Positions 34,101-43,429 of a stretch of DNA of 64,000 nt are shown here, piece by piece. The position numbers were made by a program, and so were the translations under genes. The notes below the pieces were generated by a model. It was given only the letters and a program-made list of their open reading frames with translations. It was not told where the DNA came from and ran no database searches. The stretch lies in assembly GCF_039851965.1 (NCBI RefSeq), contig NZ_CP156674.1, forward strand, positions 3,720,001 through 3,784,000, in the 5' to 3' direction. The DNA comes from Pseudalkalibacillus hwajinpoensis (GTDB lineage: Bacteria > Bacillota > Bacilli > Bacillales > Guptibacillaceae). The stretch's first letter is position 1. Each line of letters begins with the position of its first letter.

Positions 34101-34490
34101 TTAAAATAAAGCTCTGTTTTTCTTTTTTCCTTTACGACCTTCAATGACAGTAAATGGATTTTGTTTTTTATTATCCTGTAAAGCACGTTTTCTTGGCATA
34201 AGCCGTTTCGATGGAATAACACGCAGATGAGATGCGTTTCTACGTGGTGTACTTTTCTTCTTTTGCATATTAGAAGATTGTTTTGCAGCTTTCTGATATG
34301 CTGACGATTGCTTCCCCATTCTTTTCGCCATAACCTTTCTAACAATGAAAATAATGAGCATAGCGATCGCAGCGGTAATCAGCAGCTGAGTAAAAAGCCC
34401 CATAGGATTAGTGAATAGCTTCCAGATAAAGCCGATTACGGCAAGACCAATAACGAGATAAATAAGAGGTTGAACAACACGGCCTGACAA
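34101..34490 (-). CDS. yqhP: YqhP family protein, membrane anchored and strongly basic
   Basis: 129 residues with two adjacent hydrophobic helices (about 6-22 and 32-50) and a very basic, Lys/Arg/Gln-rich cytoplasmic tail (KRMGKQSSAYQKAAKQ ... RKGKKKNR). The family has no assigned role. The start TTG 34490 is set by an excellent Shine-Dalgarno, AGGAGGTGA, five bases upstream; longer versions would begin inside yqhQ. It follows yqhQ by 22 bases on the minus strand. Confidence 0.85.
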   Translation of the reverse strand: MSGRVVQPLIYLVIGLAVIGFIWKLFTNPMGLFTQLLITAAIAMLIIFIVRKVMAKRMGKQSSAYQKAAKQSSNMQKKKSTPRRNASHLRVIPSKRLMPRKRALQDNKKQNPFTVIEGRKGKKKNRALF

Positions 34491-34512
34491 ATGATTCACC
34501 TCCTGTTTGTCT

Positions 34513-35460
34513 TTAAACAACTTTTGTACTTGAATTATCTTCCTCTCGTTGTTTATCGCGAGAAAGCATTTCTTTAAAGGAGTGGATTGCAACATCGACT
34601 TGCTTATCATCAGGGTTCTTTGTCGTTAAGAGCTGAACCCATAAACCAGGATAACCTAGCCCTCTAAGCACCGGTATTTCCCTTACTTTATTAGTTAGCT
34701 GAAGGACTTCAAATGAAACACCAAGAACGACTGGTATTAGCAAAACACGATACAGTAACCTTTCCCACAATGGGTCGGAAGGTACTAGTAGATAAATAAA
34801 CACGCCAATAACAACTGTAAACAATATGAAGCTACTTCCGCATCGGTAATGAAGGCGAGACTGCTTCTGAACATTTTCAACAGTAATCGGCAGCCCTGCC
34901 TCATAGGTATTAATAACTTTATGCTCAGCCCCGTGGTACTGGAAAACTCGCTTCACAATCGGTGTTAACGAAATAAAATAGATGTAGCCAAGGAGAAGGA
35001 TGAGCTTAATGAATCCTTCTATTAAGTTCTGAACAACATGACCTGGGAACATAAATTCCAGAGAAGCGGCTGCTAGTGCGGGTAGTAAGGTGAAAATCGT
35101 TTTAACGAATGCAAATGAGATGACTCCAATAGCAGCTGCCCCTAACAATAGTGTCATTTTTGAGGGTTCCTCTTTGCCAAGCACCTCATTGTCTTCAGCT
35201 GGATCCACATCATATCGTTCACTAGAAAAGTTTAGATGTTTGGTACCATTTCCACTTGCATCAATGATCGCCACGACGCCACGGAGAAACGGAATCTTTT
35301 TTAGTTTCGTTCGAATTGGTTTCGGCTGTTTTGGTACCTCAAGGTATTCAATTGAATCATCCTTGCGCCGAATAGCAGTTACGGAAGTATGTTTTCCTTG
35401 AAACATAACTCCTTCAACAACTGCTTGCCCACCATATGCAGGCTTGTTAGTATCTGCCAA
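34513..35460 (-). CDS. yqhQ: YqhQ family membrane protein (DUF1385)
   Basis: 315 residues with the DUF1385 hallmark YGGQAVVEGVMFQG at 9-22, a central set of four to five membrane helices (roughly 105-130, 145-170, 210-228, 236-255) and the conserved YHGAEHKVINTYE and RCGSSF motifs that could bind metal. The function is unknown; members are conserved in Firmicutes and some Actinobacteria. It is cotranscribed with yqhP and divergent from yqhR. Confidence 0.92.
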   Translation of the reverse strand: MADTNKPAYGGQAVVEGVMFQGKHTSVTAIRRKDDSIEYLEVPKQPKPIRTKLKKIPFLRGVVAIIDASGNGTKHLNFSSERYDVDPAEDNEVLGKEEPSKMTLLLGAAAIGVISFAFVKTIFTLLPALAAASLEFMFPGHVVQNLIEGFIKLILLLGYIYFISLTPIVKRVFQYHGAEHKVINTYEAGLPITVENVQKQSRLHYRCGSSFILFTVVIGVFIYLLVPSDPLWERLLYRVLLIPVVLGVSFEVLQLTNKVREIPVLRGLGYPGLWVQLLTTKNPDDKQVDVAIHSFKEMLSRDKQREEDNSSTKVV

Positions 35461-35687
35461 TATCTCTCACCAACCTATTATGTTAAGTAAAATGATTCTA
35501 ATACACTATATTATCTAATACAAATGTACTTACTTACATTCTACAAGAAATAGGTGAAAACCTCTAGGTAAGAGATGCTAATATTCATTTTCCCCAGTAA
35601 TGTTTATTTTAATCTTTACAATAGAGGATTTCATAATAAATAATTTGTCAATGTGATGGAGATTATAGGATATGGAGGTGAACGAAT

Positions 35688-36209
35688 ATGGAAAAAAAAG
35701 ATCAAAACCATGATCAGGAGCTTGAACAAAATAAACAGGAACAGCCGCTCTCTTTTGCTTCTAAAGTGGTTACAATTGGGATTGCCGGTGGGTTATTCTG
35801 GGGACTGATAGGGTACCTGACCTATTTATTTAAATTTACAAAGGTACCTCCGTCGCTGATTCTTTCACCGTGGGCACTTGGAGAGTGGAAGAATCAGCAT
35901 TTAGGTCAGTGGATTGGCATACTCGCTATTGGTCTTATCTCGATCCTTGTCGCCTTTCTTTATAAAGTGACACTAGTGAAAATCAATAATATGCTTGCAG
36001 GACTTGTGTACGGTGCAGTTCTCTGGTTAATTGTATTTTACTTGTTGAATCCAATGTTTTCAGACCTACCGTCTTTAATGAAGCTGGATAAGAACACGGT
36101 GATTACTACCATTTGTCTTTACTTGCTTTATGGTGTTTTTATCGGTTATTCAATTTCATTTGAATACCACGAAAACCAGCAGGCTCGAGTTTCCTATTCA
36201 AACAAATGA
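35688..36209 (+). CDS. yqhR: YqhR family membrane protein
   Basis: 173 residues, four predicted membrane helices (about 27-49, 80-100, 106-123, 138-158) after a charged N-terminus rich in Glu, Gln and Lys. The pattern matches YqhR of B. subtilis, a conserved membrane protein of unknown function encoded before aroQ. ATG 35688 follows GGAGGTGAACG. A terminator directly follows its stop, so aroQ may need read-through or its own promoter. Confidence 0.87.
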   Translation: MEKKDQNHDQELEQNKQEQPLSFASKVVTIGIAGGLFWGLIGYLTYLFKFTKVPPSLILSPWALGEWKNQHLGQWIGILAIGLISILVAFLYKVTLVKINNMLAGLVYGAVLWLIVFYLLNPMFSDLPSLMKLDKNTVITTICLYLLYGVFIGYSISFEYHENQQARVSYSNK

Positions 36210-36218
36210 AGCTATGGT

Positions 36219-36249
36219 AGAATGTTCATGGAACATTCTCTTTTTTTTT
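36219..36249 (+). terminator. Terminator between yqhR and aroQ
   Basis: Perfect stem AGAATGTTC/GAACATTCT, loop ATG, then C and nine T, only 30 bases before aroQ. Confidence 0.85.
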
Positions 36250-36278
36250 ACTCTGCATTCAAAGTTAAGGAGCCAGAG

Positions 36279-36698
36279 ATGAAAACATTCTACGTACTTA
36301 ATGGACCAAATTTGAATAGGCTTGGCAAACGTGAGCCCGGGGTATATGGCAACGAAACTCTCGAAGTGGTTGAACATCGACTTGCTGAACTAGCTAATGA
36401 AAAAGGGGTAACTGCTATTTTTAAACAATCCAATCATGAAGGTGATTTAATTGATTGGATACATGAAGCAGAAAACGCTGATGGGATCATTATGAATCCT
36501 GGAGCTTTTACTCACTATAGTTATGCCATTCGCGATGCGATTGCCAGTGTTCCTGTACCGGTAGTGGAAGTACATATTTCAAATGTACATAAGCGTGAGT
36601 CGTTTCGACATAATTCAGTTATTTCACCAGTAACCGAAGGTCAAATTGTTGGTTTTGGAACGAAAGGCTACGAACTTGCCCTGCTTTCATTCTTATAA
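36279..36698 (+). CDS. aroQ: Type II 3-dehydroquinate dehydratase
   Basis: Dehydrates 3-dehydroquinate to 3-dehydroshikimate; the type II enzyme forms dodecamers. The 139 residues show [18 protein letters not shown] (7-24, with the flexible-loop arginine and catalytic tyrosine), [15 protein letters not shown] and [17 protein letters not shown] 36279 is set by AAGGAG; the upstream in-frame codons fall inside the terminator hairpin. The pathway partner aroK lies at 20.3 kb. Confidence 0.95.
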   Translation: MKTFYVLNGPNLNRLGKREPGVYGNETLEVVEHRLAELANEKGVTAIFKQSNHEGDLIDWIHEAENADGIIMNPGAFTHYSYAIRDAIASVPVPVVEVHISNVHKRESFRHNSVISPVTEGQIVGFGTKGYELALLSFL

Positions 36699-36718
36699 TC
36701 CTGAAGGAGGACGAATAA

Positions 36719-37786
36719 GTGGAACGTATTGAGAAATTACGTCAGTCATTTAAAGAATATGATATCGATGCTATGTTAATTACTTCAGCTAGCAATCGCA
36801 GGTACATATCTCAATTTACCGGAAGCTCCGGCGTGGTCCTCGTAACAGAGAATCAAGCGAAATTTATTACAGATTTCCGCTATATTGATCAGGCAGAAGA
36901 ACAGGCAAAAGGGTTTGAGATCATACAACATAAAGGCCCGATCATTGACGAAGTTTCTAAAGTAGCTAACGAGCTAGGTGTAAAGAAGCTTGGTTTTGAA
37001 GAAGCCCAGCTTACATATCAGGTATTTAAAGCATATGAAACTAGAGTTGAATGTTCGCTTATCCCGATTAGCGGCCTTATTGAAAAGCAACGAATGATTA
37101 AAGATGCTGGCGAATTGAAAGTGTTAAAAGAAGCAACTGAAATTGCAGATGCTGCTTTTCAACACATCACTAACTATATTCGTACCGGTATAACTGAGCT
37201 CGATGTTTCAAACGAGCTTGAATTTTTTATGAGAAAAAATGGTGCAACGTCGTCTTCTTTTGATATTATAGTGGCGTCAGGTGTTCGCTCTGCTCTTCCG
37301 CACGGGGTTGCAAGTGATAAAGTAATTGAAAAAAACGAATTGATTACGCTTGATTTCGGTGCTTACTACAAAGGCTATTGCTCTGATATTACTCGTACAG
37401 TAGCAGTTGGAGATCCCGGTGAAGAATTGAAAGGCGTTTATCATACTGTTCTTGAAGCTCAGTTAAAAGCAATGGAGCAAATCAAGCCGGGTATGAGCGG
37501 GAAAGAAGCAGACGCAATCTCTCGTGATATCATTACAGCTAAAGGTTTTGGAGACTACTTTGGTCACTCACTTGGTCATGGCGTTGGCCTAGAAGTACAT
37601 GAAGGCCCGGGTCTTTCTGCAAAATCTAACACCGTACTTGAGCCGGGGATGGTTGTAACCGTTGAACCAGGTATTTATTTGTCTGGTAAAGGCGGGGTTA
37701 GAATAGAAGACGATACTGTAATTACTGAAACCGGGAACGAAAAGTTATCTCATTCCACTAAGGAATTGCTGATTCTCGGCGAATAA
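36719..37786 (+). CDS. yqhT: Xaa-Pro aminopeptidase (M24B, YqhT)
   Basis: Removes N-terminal residues that precede proline. The 355-residue pita-bread enzyme has a creatinase-like N-domain (1-125) and an M24 domain with the dimetal ligands: [17 protein letters not shown] (two aspartates), [14 protein letters not shown] (histidine), VEPGIY (glutamate) and VRIEDD (glutamate). Start GTG 36719 lies eight bases after GAAGGAGG. It precedes efp by 19 bases, an arrangement kept in Bacillus. Confidence 0.93.
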   Translation: MERIEKLRQSFKEYDIDAMLITSASNRRYISQFTGSSGVVLVTENQAKFITDFRYIDQAEEQAKGFEIIQHKGPIIDEVSKVANELGVKKLGFEEAQLTYQVFKAYETRVECSLIPISGLIEKQRMIKDAGELKVLKEATEIADAAFQHITNYIRTGITELDVSNELEFFMRKNGATSSSFDIIVASGVRSALPHGVASDKVIEKNELITLDFGAYYKGYCSDITRTVAVGDPGEELKGVYHTVLEAQLKAMEQIKPGMSGKEADAISRDIITAKGFGDYFGHSLGHGVGLEVHEGPGLSAKSNTVLEPGMVVTVEPGIYLSGKGGVRIEDDTVITETGNEKLSHSTKELLILGE

Positions 37787-37805
37787 TGAAAGCGAGGGAC
37801 TATCT

Positions 37806-38363
37806 ATGATTTCTGTTAACGATTTAAAAACAGGGCTAACAATTGAAGTAGAAAACGGCATTTGGACGGTTATGGACTTCCAGCATGTTAAACCTGGTAA
37901 AGGTGCCGCTTTCGTGAGAACGAAACTACGTAATTTACGTACAGGCGGGATTCAAGAAAAAACATTCCGTGCAGGTGAAAAAGTAGCGAAAGCACACATT
38001 GAAAACCGTAAAATGCAGTACCTTTATGCGAGCGGTGATATGCATACGTTTATGGATACAACAAATTACGAGCAGGTTGAACTTCCTGCTGAACAGATTG
38101 CATATGAATTGAAGTTCTTGAAGGAAAATATGGAAATTTCAATTCGTACGTATGGAGAAGAAACCATCGGAGTTGAATTACCGAACACGGTTGAACTTGT
38201 CGTTACTGAAACAGAGCCAGGAATCAAGGGTGATACAGCTTCAGGCGGAACAAAGCCAGCAACAGTAGAAACTGGTTTAACAGTTCAGGTGCCATTCTTT
38301 GTCAACCAGGGTGATGTTTTGATCATCGATACAACAAAAGGGGAATATGTTTCCAGGGGTTAA
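37806..38363 (+). CDS. efp: Elongation factor P
   Basis: Relieves ribosomes stalled on polyproline stretches. The 185 residues are the normal length: KOW-like domain I with the modified lysine in KPGKGAA (K32, which carries 5-aminopentanol in B. subtilis), then two OB domains. ATG 37806 follows GAGGGAC. It ends the aroQ-yqhT-efp unit before a terminator. Confidence 0.97.
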   Translation: MISVNDLKTGLTIEVENGIWTVMDFQHVKPGKGAAFVRTKLRNLRTGGIQEKTFRAGEKVAKAHIENRKMQYLYASGDMHTFMDTTNYEQVELPAEQIAYELKFLKENMEISIRTYGEETIGVELPNTVELVVTETEPGIKGDTASGGTKPATVETGLTVQVPFFVNQGDVLIIDTTKGEYVSRG

Positions 38364-38371
38364 TGAAGTTT

Positions 38372-38402
38372 AAAGCCGCTCAATAGAGAGCGGCTTTTTT
38401 CC
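38372..38402 (+). terminator. Terminator after efp
   Basis: Stem AAAGCCGCTC/GAGCGGCTTT, loop AATAGA, T-run. Confidence 0.9.
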
Positions 38403-38412
38403 ACTGACAAAA

Positions 38413-38473
38413 TGAGTGATTACTCACTTCGCAAACAGAGAATCTGATATATAATAAAAGTGAGTCAACACTC
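38413..38473 (+). promoter_or_regulatory. Promoter and palindromic operator of the ABC/TetR cassette
   Basis: Operator-like palindrome TGAGTGATTACTCA (38413-38426) lies just upstream of a promoter with TTCGCA (38428) and TATAAT (38450), 16 bases apart. A second GAGT-CAAC-ACTC dyad (38462-38473) sits at the expected start site. This layout fits autorepression by the TetR protein encoded as the third gene of the cassette. Confidence 0.65.
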
Positions 38474-38489
38474 TTTGAGGAGGTAGCTT

Positions 38490-39206
38490 ATGGAGACATA
38501 TCCTATTCAAGCAGAAGTAACGCAGCGCATTGGGAAAGTGACGATCCTGAATCATATCCAATTGTCATTAAAGAAAGGTGAAATTTTCGGTCTGCTTGGT
38601 CCTTCTGGTTCAGGTAAGACTACATTTATTAAACTTCTTTGTGGGATTGATGAAGCGTCTGAGGGAACCGTTCGAGTATTCGATGAGCTAATGCCAGCTC
38701 TTCATTTAATGAAGAGGATCGGTTATATGGCACAATCAGATGCGCTTTACACTGAATTAACCGCTAAAGAGAATTTAGAATTCTTTGCAAGTTTAAGTGG
38801 GGTGAAGAGGCTTCAACTAAAAGAAAGAATTCGGTCGGTCATGCAACTCGTAGACCTTGAGCAAGACATTCATAAAAAGGTGGAACAATATTCAGGTGGA
38901 ATGAAACGGAGGCTGTCGCTTGCAATAGCTCTGTTGCATCAACCAGATATTCTCCTTCTTGATGAACCAACGGTAGGAATTGATCCGGCATTACGGCAGA
39001 GAATCTGGAGCACGTTTGAAGATTTGCGCAGGAAAGGTGTTTTAATCCTTGTAACTACTCATGTCATGGACGAAGCTGAAAGGTGCTCAAGGTTAGGGAT
39101 GATTCGAAACGGCCGTCTTATAGCAGTAGGAACACCGGAAGAAATAAAAGCTAGAACGGAAAGCCATACAATTGAACAGGCGTTTCTATCTTACGGGGGT
39201 GAGTAA
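38490..39206 (+). CDS. ABC-2 exporter ATP-binding protein
   Basis: 238-residue nucleotide-binding domain with Walker A GPSGSGKT (37-44), signature YSGGMKRR near 135, Walker B ILLLDEP near 155 and the switch histidine in VTTHVMDEAE. The subfamily is that of drug, antibiotic or lipid exporters paired with ABC-2 permeases. ATG 38490 follows GAGGAGG. It abuts the permease gene directly. The cassette is absent at this site in B. subtilis and looks like an accessory insertion between efp and yqhV. Confidence 0.92.
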   Translation: METYPIQAEVTQRIGKVTILNHIQLSLKKGEIFGLLGPSGSGKTTFIKLLCGIDEASEGTVRVFDELMPALHLMKRIGYMAQSDALYTELTAKENLEFFASLSGVKRLQLKERIRSVMQLVDLEQDIHKKVEQYSGGMKRRLSLAIALLHQPDILLLDEPTVGIDPALRQRIWSTFEDLRRKGVLILVTTHVMDEAERCSRLGMIRNGRLIAVGTPEEIKARTESHTIEQAFLSYGGE

Positions 39207-40223
39207 GTGAGGATTAATGCTGTTATCATCCGCATCTTAAGACAGTTCATTCGTGATAAACGTACAATGGCATTGATGATTGTCGCTCCTATACTCATCC
39301 TGACTATGCTGTCTCTCGTTTTTAATGGAGAGGACCTTGAGTTAAAGGTTGGGGAGCTGGGTTTGCCTGATCGAGTGGTTCAGAAGATGGAAGAAAATAA
39401 TGCGAAGGTTATAGAGGTTGAAGAATCGGAAATTCCCCGGTATATAAAAGAGGAGGATTTCGATGCTGTTATTGATTTTAGGAGTAGTGAAAAAACAGTT
39501 TATATTGAGGGAAGCGACCCTTCAATCAATAGAGCTATTCTAGAACTTGTCAAAACAAGCGCAGCAGTAGGTAGTATTGAAACGGATCTAGCTGTTGAGT
39601 ACACCTATGGGTCAAGTGATATGACGGCATTTGATCACTTTGGTCCTGTTTTAGTTGGCTTCTTTATTTTTTTCTTTGTTTTCCTAATAGCTGGAGTTTC
39701 ATTCTTAAGGGAGCGAACACAAGGAACACTGGAGCGTCTCCTGGCAAGTCCGATTAAACGCTCTGAACTCGTGAGTGGTTATGTCCTTGGCTTTGGACTT
39801 TTTACTTTGCTACAATCAGCAATCATTGCCTTATATAGTGTTTACGTCATTGATTTGAAGATGGAAGGATCGTTTCTTTATATTCTTCTGATTACACTGT
39901 TACTTGCATTGAGTGCACTTACACTTGGTACTTTACTTTCAGCTTTTGCGAAAAATGAGCTTCAAATGATTCAATTTATCCCGCTTGTCGTAGTTCCACA
40001 AATTTTCTTTTCGGGTCTCTTTAACCTGGATACTATTTCAGTTTATTTAAGTTGGATTGGTCCATTAACGCCTCTCTATTATGGAGCAGATGCGCTTCGG
40101 AATGTTATGATTAAAGGACAGGGCTTCACCGATATTTGGCTCGATTTAGTGGCGTTAATTGGATTTTCACTCGTGTTTATCACTTTGAATATCCAAGCGC
40201 TCAAAAAACATCGTCGCACTTAG
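39207..40223 (+). CDS. ABC-2 type permease
   Basis: 338 residues: one N-terminal membrane helix (about 22-42), an extracytoplasmic domain (about 45-145), then five helices in the C-terminal half with the ABC-2 motif GTLERLLASPIKRSELVSGY. This is the usual exporter half-permease design (YhgE/NatB-like), which dimerises. Start GTG 39207 immediately follows the ATPase stop with GGGGGTGAG upstream. The substrate is unknown; toxic hydrophobic compounds are likely given the TetR partner. Confidence 0.88.
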   Translation: MRINAVIIRILRQFIRDKRTMALMIVAPILILTMLSLVFNGEDLELKVGELGLPDRVVQKMEENNAKVIEVEESEIPRYIKEEDFDAVIDFRSSEKTVYIEGSDPSINRAILELVKTSAAVGSIETDLAVEYTYGSSDMTAFDHFGPVLVGFFIFFFVFLIAGVSFLRERTQGTLERLLASPIKRSELVSGYVLGFGLFTLLQSAIIALYSVYVIDLKMEGSFLYILLITLLLALSALTLGTLLSAFAKNELQMIQFIPLVVVPQIFFSGLFNLDTISVYLSWIGPLTPLYYGADALRNVMIKGQGFTDIWLDLVALIGFSLVFITLNIQALKKHRRT

Positions 40224-40238
40224 AACCAGGAGGACCAT

Positions 40239-40895
40239 ATGAACATGAACAACCGTGAGATCAATCGCCTTCTCAGCACAGACTCACAAGGCGACGACTT
40301 AACAGAAAAACAAAAGCGAATTGTCGAATCAGCTATTGAAATGTTCTCAGAAAAAGGATTTTCTGCGTCTTCAACGAGTGAGATTGCCAGGCGTGCTGGA
40401 GTGGCAGAAGGCACAATTTTCAGGCATTACAAAACAAAAAAGGATTTGCTACTGGCCATTGTTACTCCAGTGATGAGTAATCTCGTCGCTCCTTTTATCG
40501 TGAGAGATCTCGATAAGGTTTTAAAGCAGGAGTACGAGCATTATGAGGATTTTCTTAAAGCGATGGTAAGAAACAGACATGATTTTATCAGGAGACATTT
40601 ACCTATCGTCAAAATTTTGATCCAGGAAATTCCATTTCAAGAAGAACTCAGATCTCAGTTTATTAATCTTGTGGCGAAAGATATCTACCGACGTTTTGAG
40701 AAGATCGTCATCCACTTTCAAGAAAAGGGGGAACTTATTCAGGTCCCCCCATCATCTGTTATTAGACTATCGATCTCATCAATTATTGGTTTTTTCTTTG
40801 CAAGGTATATCTTTCTCCCGGAAAACGAATGGAATGAAGAAGAAGAAATTAACATCACTATCCAATTTATTATGAATGGTTTTAAGGCAAGATGA
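40239..40895 (+). CDS. TetR/AcrR-family transcriptional regulator
   Basis: 218 residues with an N-terminal TetR DNA-binding domain (about 20-70): KQKRIVESAIEMFSEKGF, then helix-turn-helix STSEIARRAGVAEGTIFRHYKTK. A divergent ligand-binding domain follows. ATG 40239 follows AGGAGG fifteen bases after the permease. As the last gene of the exporter cassette, it probably represses the operon through the palindrome at 38413 and responds to an exported compound. Confidence 0.92.
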   Translation: MNMNNREINRLLSTDSQGDDLTEKQKRIVESAIEMFSEKGFSASSTSEIARRAGVAEGTIFRHYKTKKDLLLAIVTPVMSNLVAPFIVRDLDKVLKQEYEHYEDFLKAMVRNRHDFIRRHLPIVKILIQEIPFQEELRSQFINLVAKDIYRRFEKIVIHFQEKGELIQVPPSSVIRLSISSIIGFFFARYIFLPENEWNEEEEINITIQFIMNGFKAR

Positions 40896-40927
40896 ACGTC
40901 TGGTGTGAGAGCACTGGACGTTTTTTT
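40895..40927 (+). terminator. Terminator ending the ABC/TetR cassette
   Basis: Stem AACGTCTGGTG/CACTGGACGTT (two wobble pairs), loop TGAGAG, T-run. Confidence 0.85.
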
Positions 40928-40997
40928 ATGAAATAAAACGTTCTTCTGAAATCCTTCTTCCTATCATAAAGTGTACAAACAAGCAGGGAGGAGTTTG

Positions 40998-41258
40998 ATG
41001 CTTCAATCAATCCTTGTAATGGGAGTGTTACGGATCCTATCAGGTACTATTGAAATCACCGCTGCTATTTTGATCCTGATTGTAAATGACCTCCGTACTG
41101 CCATGATGATCAATGCCATACTGGCTGTCGTTGGTCCGTTTATTTTACTCCTAACCATGTCGGTGGGGTTAATTGGGCTAGCAGGCGATCTATCTGTTTT
41201 GAAAATTATCCTTATTATCTTAGGTGTTGCTTTTATACTTCTCGGAATGCTCTCTTAG
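40998..41258 (+). CDS. yqhV: YqhV family membrane protein (DUF2619)
   Basis: 86 residues made of three hydrophobic helices (about 4-27, 36-56, 63-85) with little else; it matches DUF2619/YqhV, encoded just before spoIIIA in Bacillus. The function is unknown, though the position suggests a sporulation link. ATG 40998 has GGGAGGAG upstream; an earlier in-frame start would include that site. Confidence 0.87.
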   Translation: MLQSILVMGVLRILSGTIEITAAILILIVNDLRTAMMINAILAVVGPFILLLTMSVGLIGLAGDLSVLKIILIILGVAFILLGMLS

Positions 41259-41268
41259 ATACACTATG

Positions 41269-41297
41269 ACATATTTAATCTATGCCTGGAATACTAG
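41269..41297 (+). promoter_or_regulatory. Probable sigma-E promoter of spoIIIA
   Basis: ACATATT (41269-41275), 14 bases, AATACTAG (41290-41297), close to the sigma-E consensus (ATATT, then CATACAAT). The spoIIIA operon is transcribed by mother-cell sigma-E in B. subtilis. Confidence 0.6.
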
Positions 41298-41333
41298 TGT
41301 AGGGAGGTACAGGCATAGGAAGGGGGGAGATAT

Positions 41334-42269
41334 GTGGAAGAAGTTCTTCGTGTGCTGCCAGAAGGTGTGAAGCGAATAATCAATCACTATTCAGAATCCG
41401 AACGAGTGGCAATAGAAGAAATTCGAATCCGTATCAATCGTCCGCTTGAAATCATGATAAGTAGCAAACCAGACTTCCCTAAGTTAGATGGAAGAGATTA
41501 CGTTGTCTCCAAAGATGAGGCAGCACAAATGATCAATAAACTTAGTCAGTACTCGTTATACGCGCTAGAAGAAGAATTAAAAAAAGGTTATATCACCATT
41601 CAAGGTGGGCATCGAGTAGGACTTGCCGGCAAGGTCGTTACAGCGAATGGACATGTTAAGGCGATCAGAGACATCGCTTCTTTTAACATAAGGATAGCAA
41701 AACAAAAGCTAGGTATAGCTGGTCCCCTTGTCTCATATCTTTATGCAGGAGGATGGATGAATACGATTATCCTCGGTCCCCCTCAGACAGGAAAGACGAC
41801 AATGTTACGAGATTTAACCAGAATCATGGCAGAAGGTGACGAGAGGAGAAGAATCCCATCATCTAAAGTGGGGATCGTTGATGAACGGTCTGAGATAGCT
41901 GGATGTGTTCACGGTATCCCTCAGCATCGCCTGGGTCATCGTGTAGACGTTCTTGATGCCTGTCCGAAAGCGGAAGGAATGATGATGATGGTACGCTCCA
42001 TGAGCCCGGATATTATAGTGGTTGATGAGATTGGGAGACCTGAAGACAGCGAAGCAATAAGCGAGGCTGTAAATGCTGGTATACACCTTGTCGTTACTGT
42101 CCATGGTCAATCGATAGACGATTTATACAGGCGACCAAGCATCCAGGGATTAGTCCGTTCAGGAGTCTTTGATCGAATTGTTGAACTTTCACGAGCCGAT
42201 GGGCCAGGCACGATTAAAGCGATTAAGGATAAGAGTGGAAGAGAAATCCGTCGTAAAAAGGTGATGTAG
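41334..42269 (+). CDS. spoIIIAA: Stage III sporulation protein AA (ATPase)
   Basis: Secretion-ATPase-like protein that powers the mother-cell to forespore channel (SpoIIIA-SpoIIQ). The 311 residues carry Walker A GPPQTGKT (148-155), an ASCE Walker B with DIIVVDEIG near 221-229 and the HGQ sensor region. Start GTG 41334 follows AGGGGGGAGA. It is the first of eight tightly packed spoIIIA genes. Confidence 0.96.
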   Translation: MEEVLRVLPEGVKRIINHYSESERVAIEEIRIRINRPLEIMISSKPDFPKLDGRDYVVSKDEAAQMINKLSQYSLYALEEELKKGYITIQGGHRVGLAGKVVTANGHVKAIRDIASFNIRIAKQKLGIAGPLVSYLYAGGWMNTIILGPPQTGKTTMLRDLTRIMAEGDERRRIPSSKVGIVDERSEIAGCVHGIPQHRLGHRVDVLDACPKAEGMMMMVRSMSPDIIVVDEIGRPEDSEAISEAVNAGIHLVVTVHGQSIDDLYRRPSIQGLVRSGVFDRIVELSRADGPGTIKAIKDKSGREIRRKKVM

Positions 42270-42270
42270 C

Positions 42271-42783
42271 ATGAAGCTCCTGGGAGCGGTACTAATCATT
42301 TTAGCGAGTACTTGGGCAGGGATTGAGTGGTCAAGAACAGTAAGCGAACGTTCTAGACAACTAAGACAACTAAAAGCGGCACTTCAATCATTAGAAGCAG
42401 AAATAGTTTATGGAATGACCCCATTAAGCATGGCGTGTGGTCATATTTGTAGACAGGTTGGTCATCCTATTTCGTGGTTTTTTGATTCGTTCAGAAAAAA
42501 GCTTGATGCCGGGCATACAACTGCTTATGAAGCGTGGATTGAAAGCATAGAAGAAGTTTGGAAATACACAGCATTTAAGCAGGAAGAAAAGGAAATTATG
42601 AAGCAGCTTGGAGCTACTATTGGTCAGCAGGATCGGGAGCATGAGCAAAAGCAGTTAAAACTTGCATTGATTCATCTTGAAAGAGAAGAACTTGAAGCAA
42701 GAAATAACCAAATGAAGTATGAACGAATGTTTAAAAGCCTCGGACTACTTGGGGGGATTCTTCTTGTCATACTTTTGATTTAG
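42271..42783 (+). CDS. spoIIIAB: Stage III sporulation protein AB
   Basis: 170 residues with one N-terminal and one C-terminal hydrophobic helix flanking a helical bundle; resembles GspF-type platform proteins of secretion systems. It includes the family pattern RSRQLRQLKAALQSLEAEIVYG (here RQLKAALQSLEAEI, about 33-46) and EREELEARNNQMKYERMFKSLG. It starts two bases after the spoIIIAA stop. Confidence 0.94.
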   Translation: MKLLGAVLIILASTWAGIEWSRTVSERSRQLRQLKAALQSLEAEIVYGMTPLSMACGHICRQVGHPISWFFDSFRKKLDAGHTTAYEAWIESIEEVWKYTAFKQEEKEIMKQLGATIGQQDREHEQKQLKLALIHLEREELEARNNQMKYERMFKSLGLLGGILLVILLI

Positions 42784-42802
42784 TCACTGGGAGGAAATGT
42801 GG

Positions 42803-43009
42803 ATGAATCATGATGTGAATACGATATTTCAAATTGCTGGCATCGGTATTATTGTTGCTATGCTTCATACGATTCTTAAACAAATGGGGAAAGAGGAGTA
42901 TGCACAGTGGGTAACACTTATTGGATTTATTGTTGTGTTGTACATGGTAATCACAATCATTGATGACCTTTTTCAGAAAATACGGGGAGTCTTTCTTTTC
43001 CAGGGCTAG
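42803..43009 (+). CDS. spoIIIAC: Stage III sporulation protein AC
   Basis: 68 residues, exactly the usual length: two membrane helices (about 8-26 and 36-58) with KQMGKEEYAQW between them. ATG 42803 has GGGAGG eight bases upstream; ATG 42797 is too close. A component of the feeding-tube channel membrane part. Confidence 0.94.
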   Translation: MNHDVNTIFQIAGIGIIVAMLHTILKQMGKEEYAQWVTLIGFIVVLYMVITIIDDLFQKIRGVFLFQG

Positions 43010-43012
43010 GGG

Positions 43013-43411
43013 GTGTTTGCGATTGATATTATTCAAATAGTTGGTCTGGGTTTGATCGCAACCTTCCTAGTCATTGTAGTGAAAGAACAAAAACCTGTAT
43101 TTGCGTTTACCATCACAGTGTTCACAGGCACTTTAATCTTCCTATATTTAATTGGAGAAATACAACATATTATTCAAATGCTAGAAAGTCTGGCGGCAAG
43201 GGCCAATGTTGAGCTTGTATATGTAGAAACAGTACTCAAAATCATTGGTATTGCTTATATTGCGGAGTTTGGCGCACAAATTGTTCGAGATGCAGGCCAG
43301 GGGGCAATCGCTTCAAAAATAGAATTGGCAGGGAAGCTACTTATCCTAACGATGGCGATTCCGATTTTAACATTGATTATTGAGACGGTCCTAAAGCTGC
43401 TGCCGTCCTAG
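43013..43411 (+). CDS. spoIIIAD: Stage III sporulation protein AD
   Basis: 132 residues with about four membrane helices; contains the strongly conserved YVETVLKIIGIAYIAEFGAQ and GQGAIASKIELAGK segments of SpoIIIAD. The start is likely GTG 43013, although GGGGG at 43009-43013 sits very close; the reading begins at IDIIQIVGLG as in other species. It follows spoIIIAC by three bases. Confidence 0.93.
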   Translation: MFAIDIIQIVGLGLIATFLVIVVKEQKPVFAFTITVFTGTLIFLYLIGEIQHIIQMLESLAARANVELVYVETVLKIIGIAYIAEFGAQIVRDAGQGAIASKIELAGKLLILTMAIPILTLIIETVLKLLPS

Positions 43412-43429
43412 GAGGGGAGGAAGAAGGAC

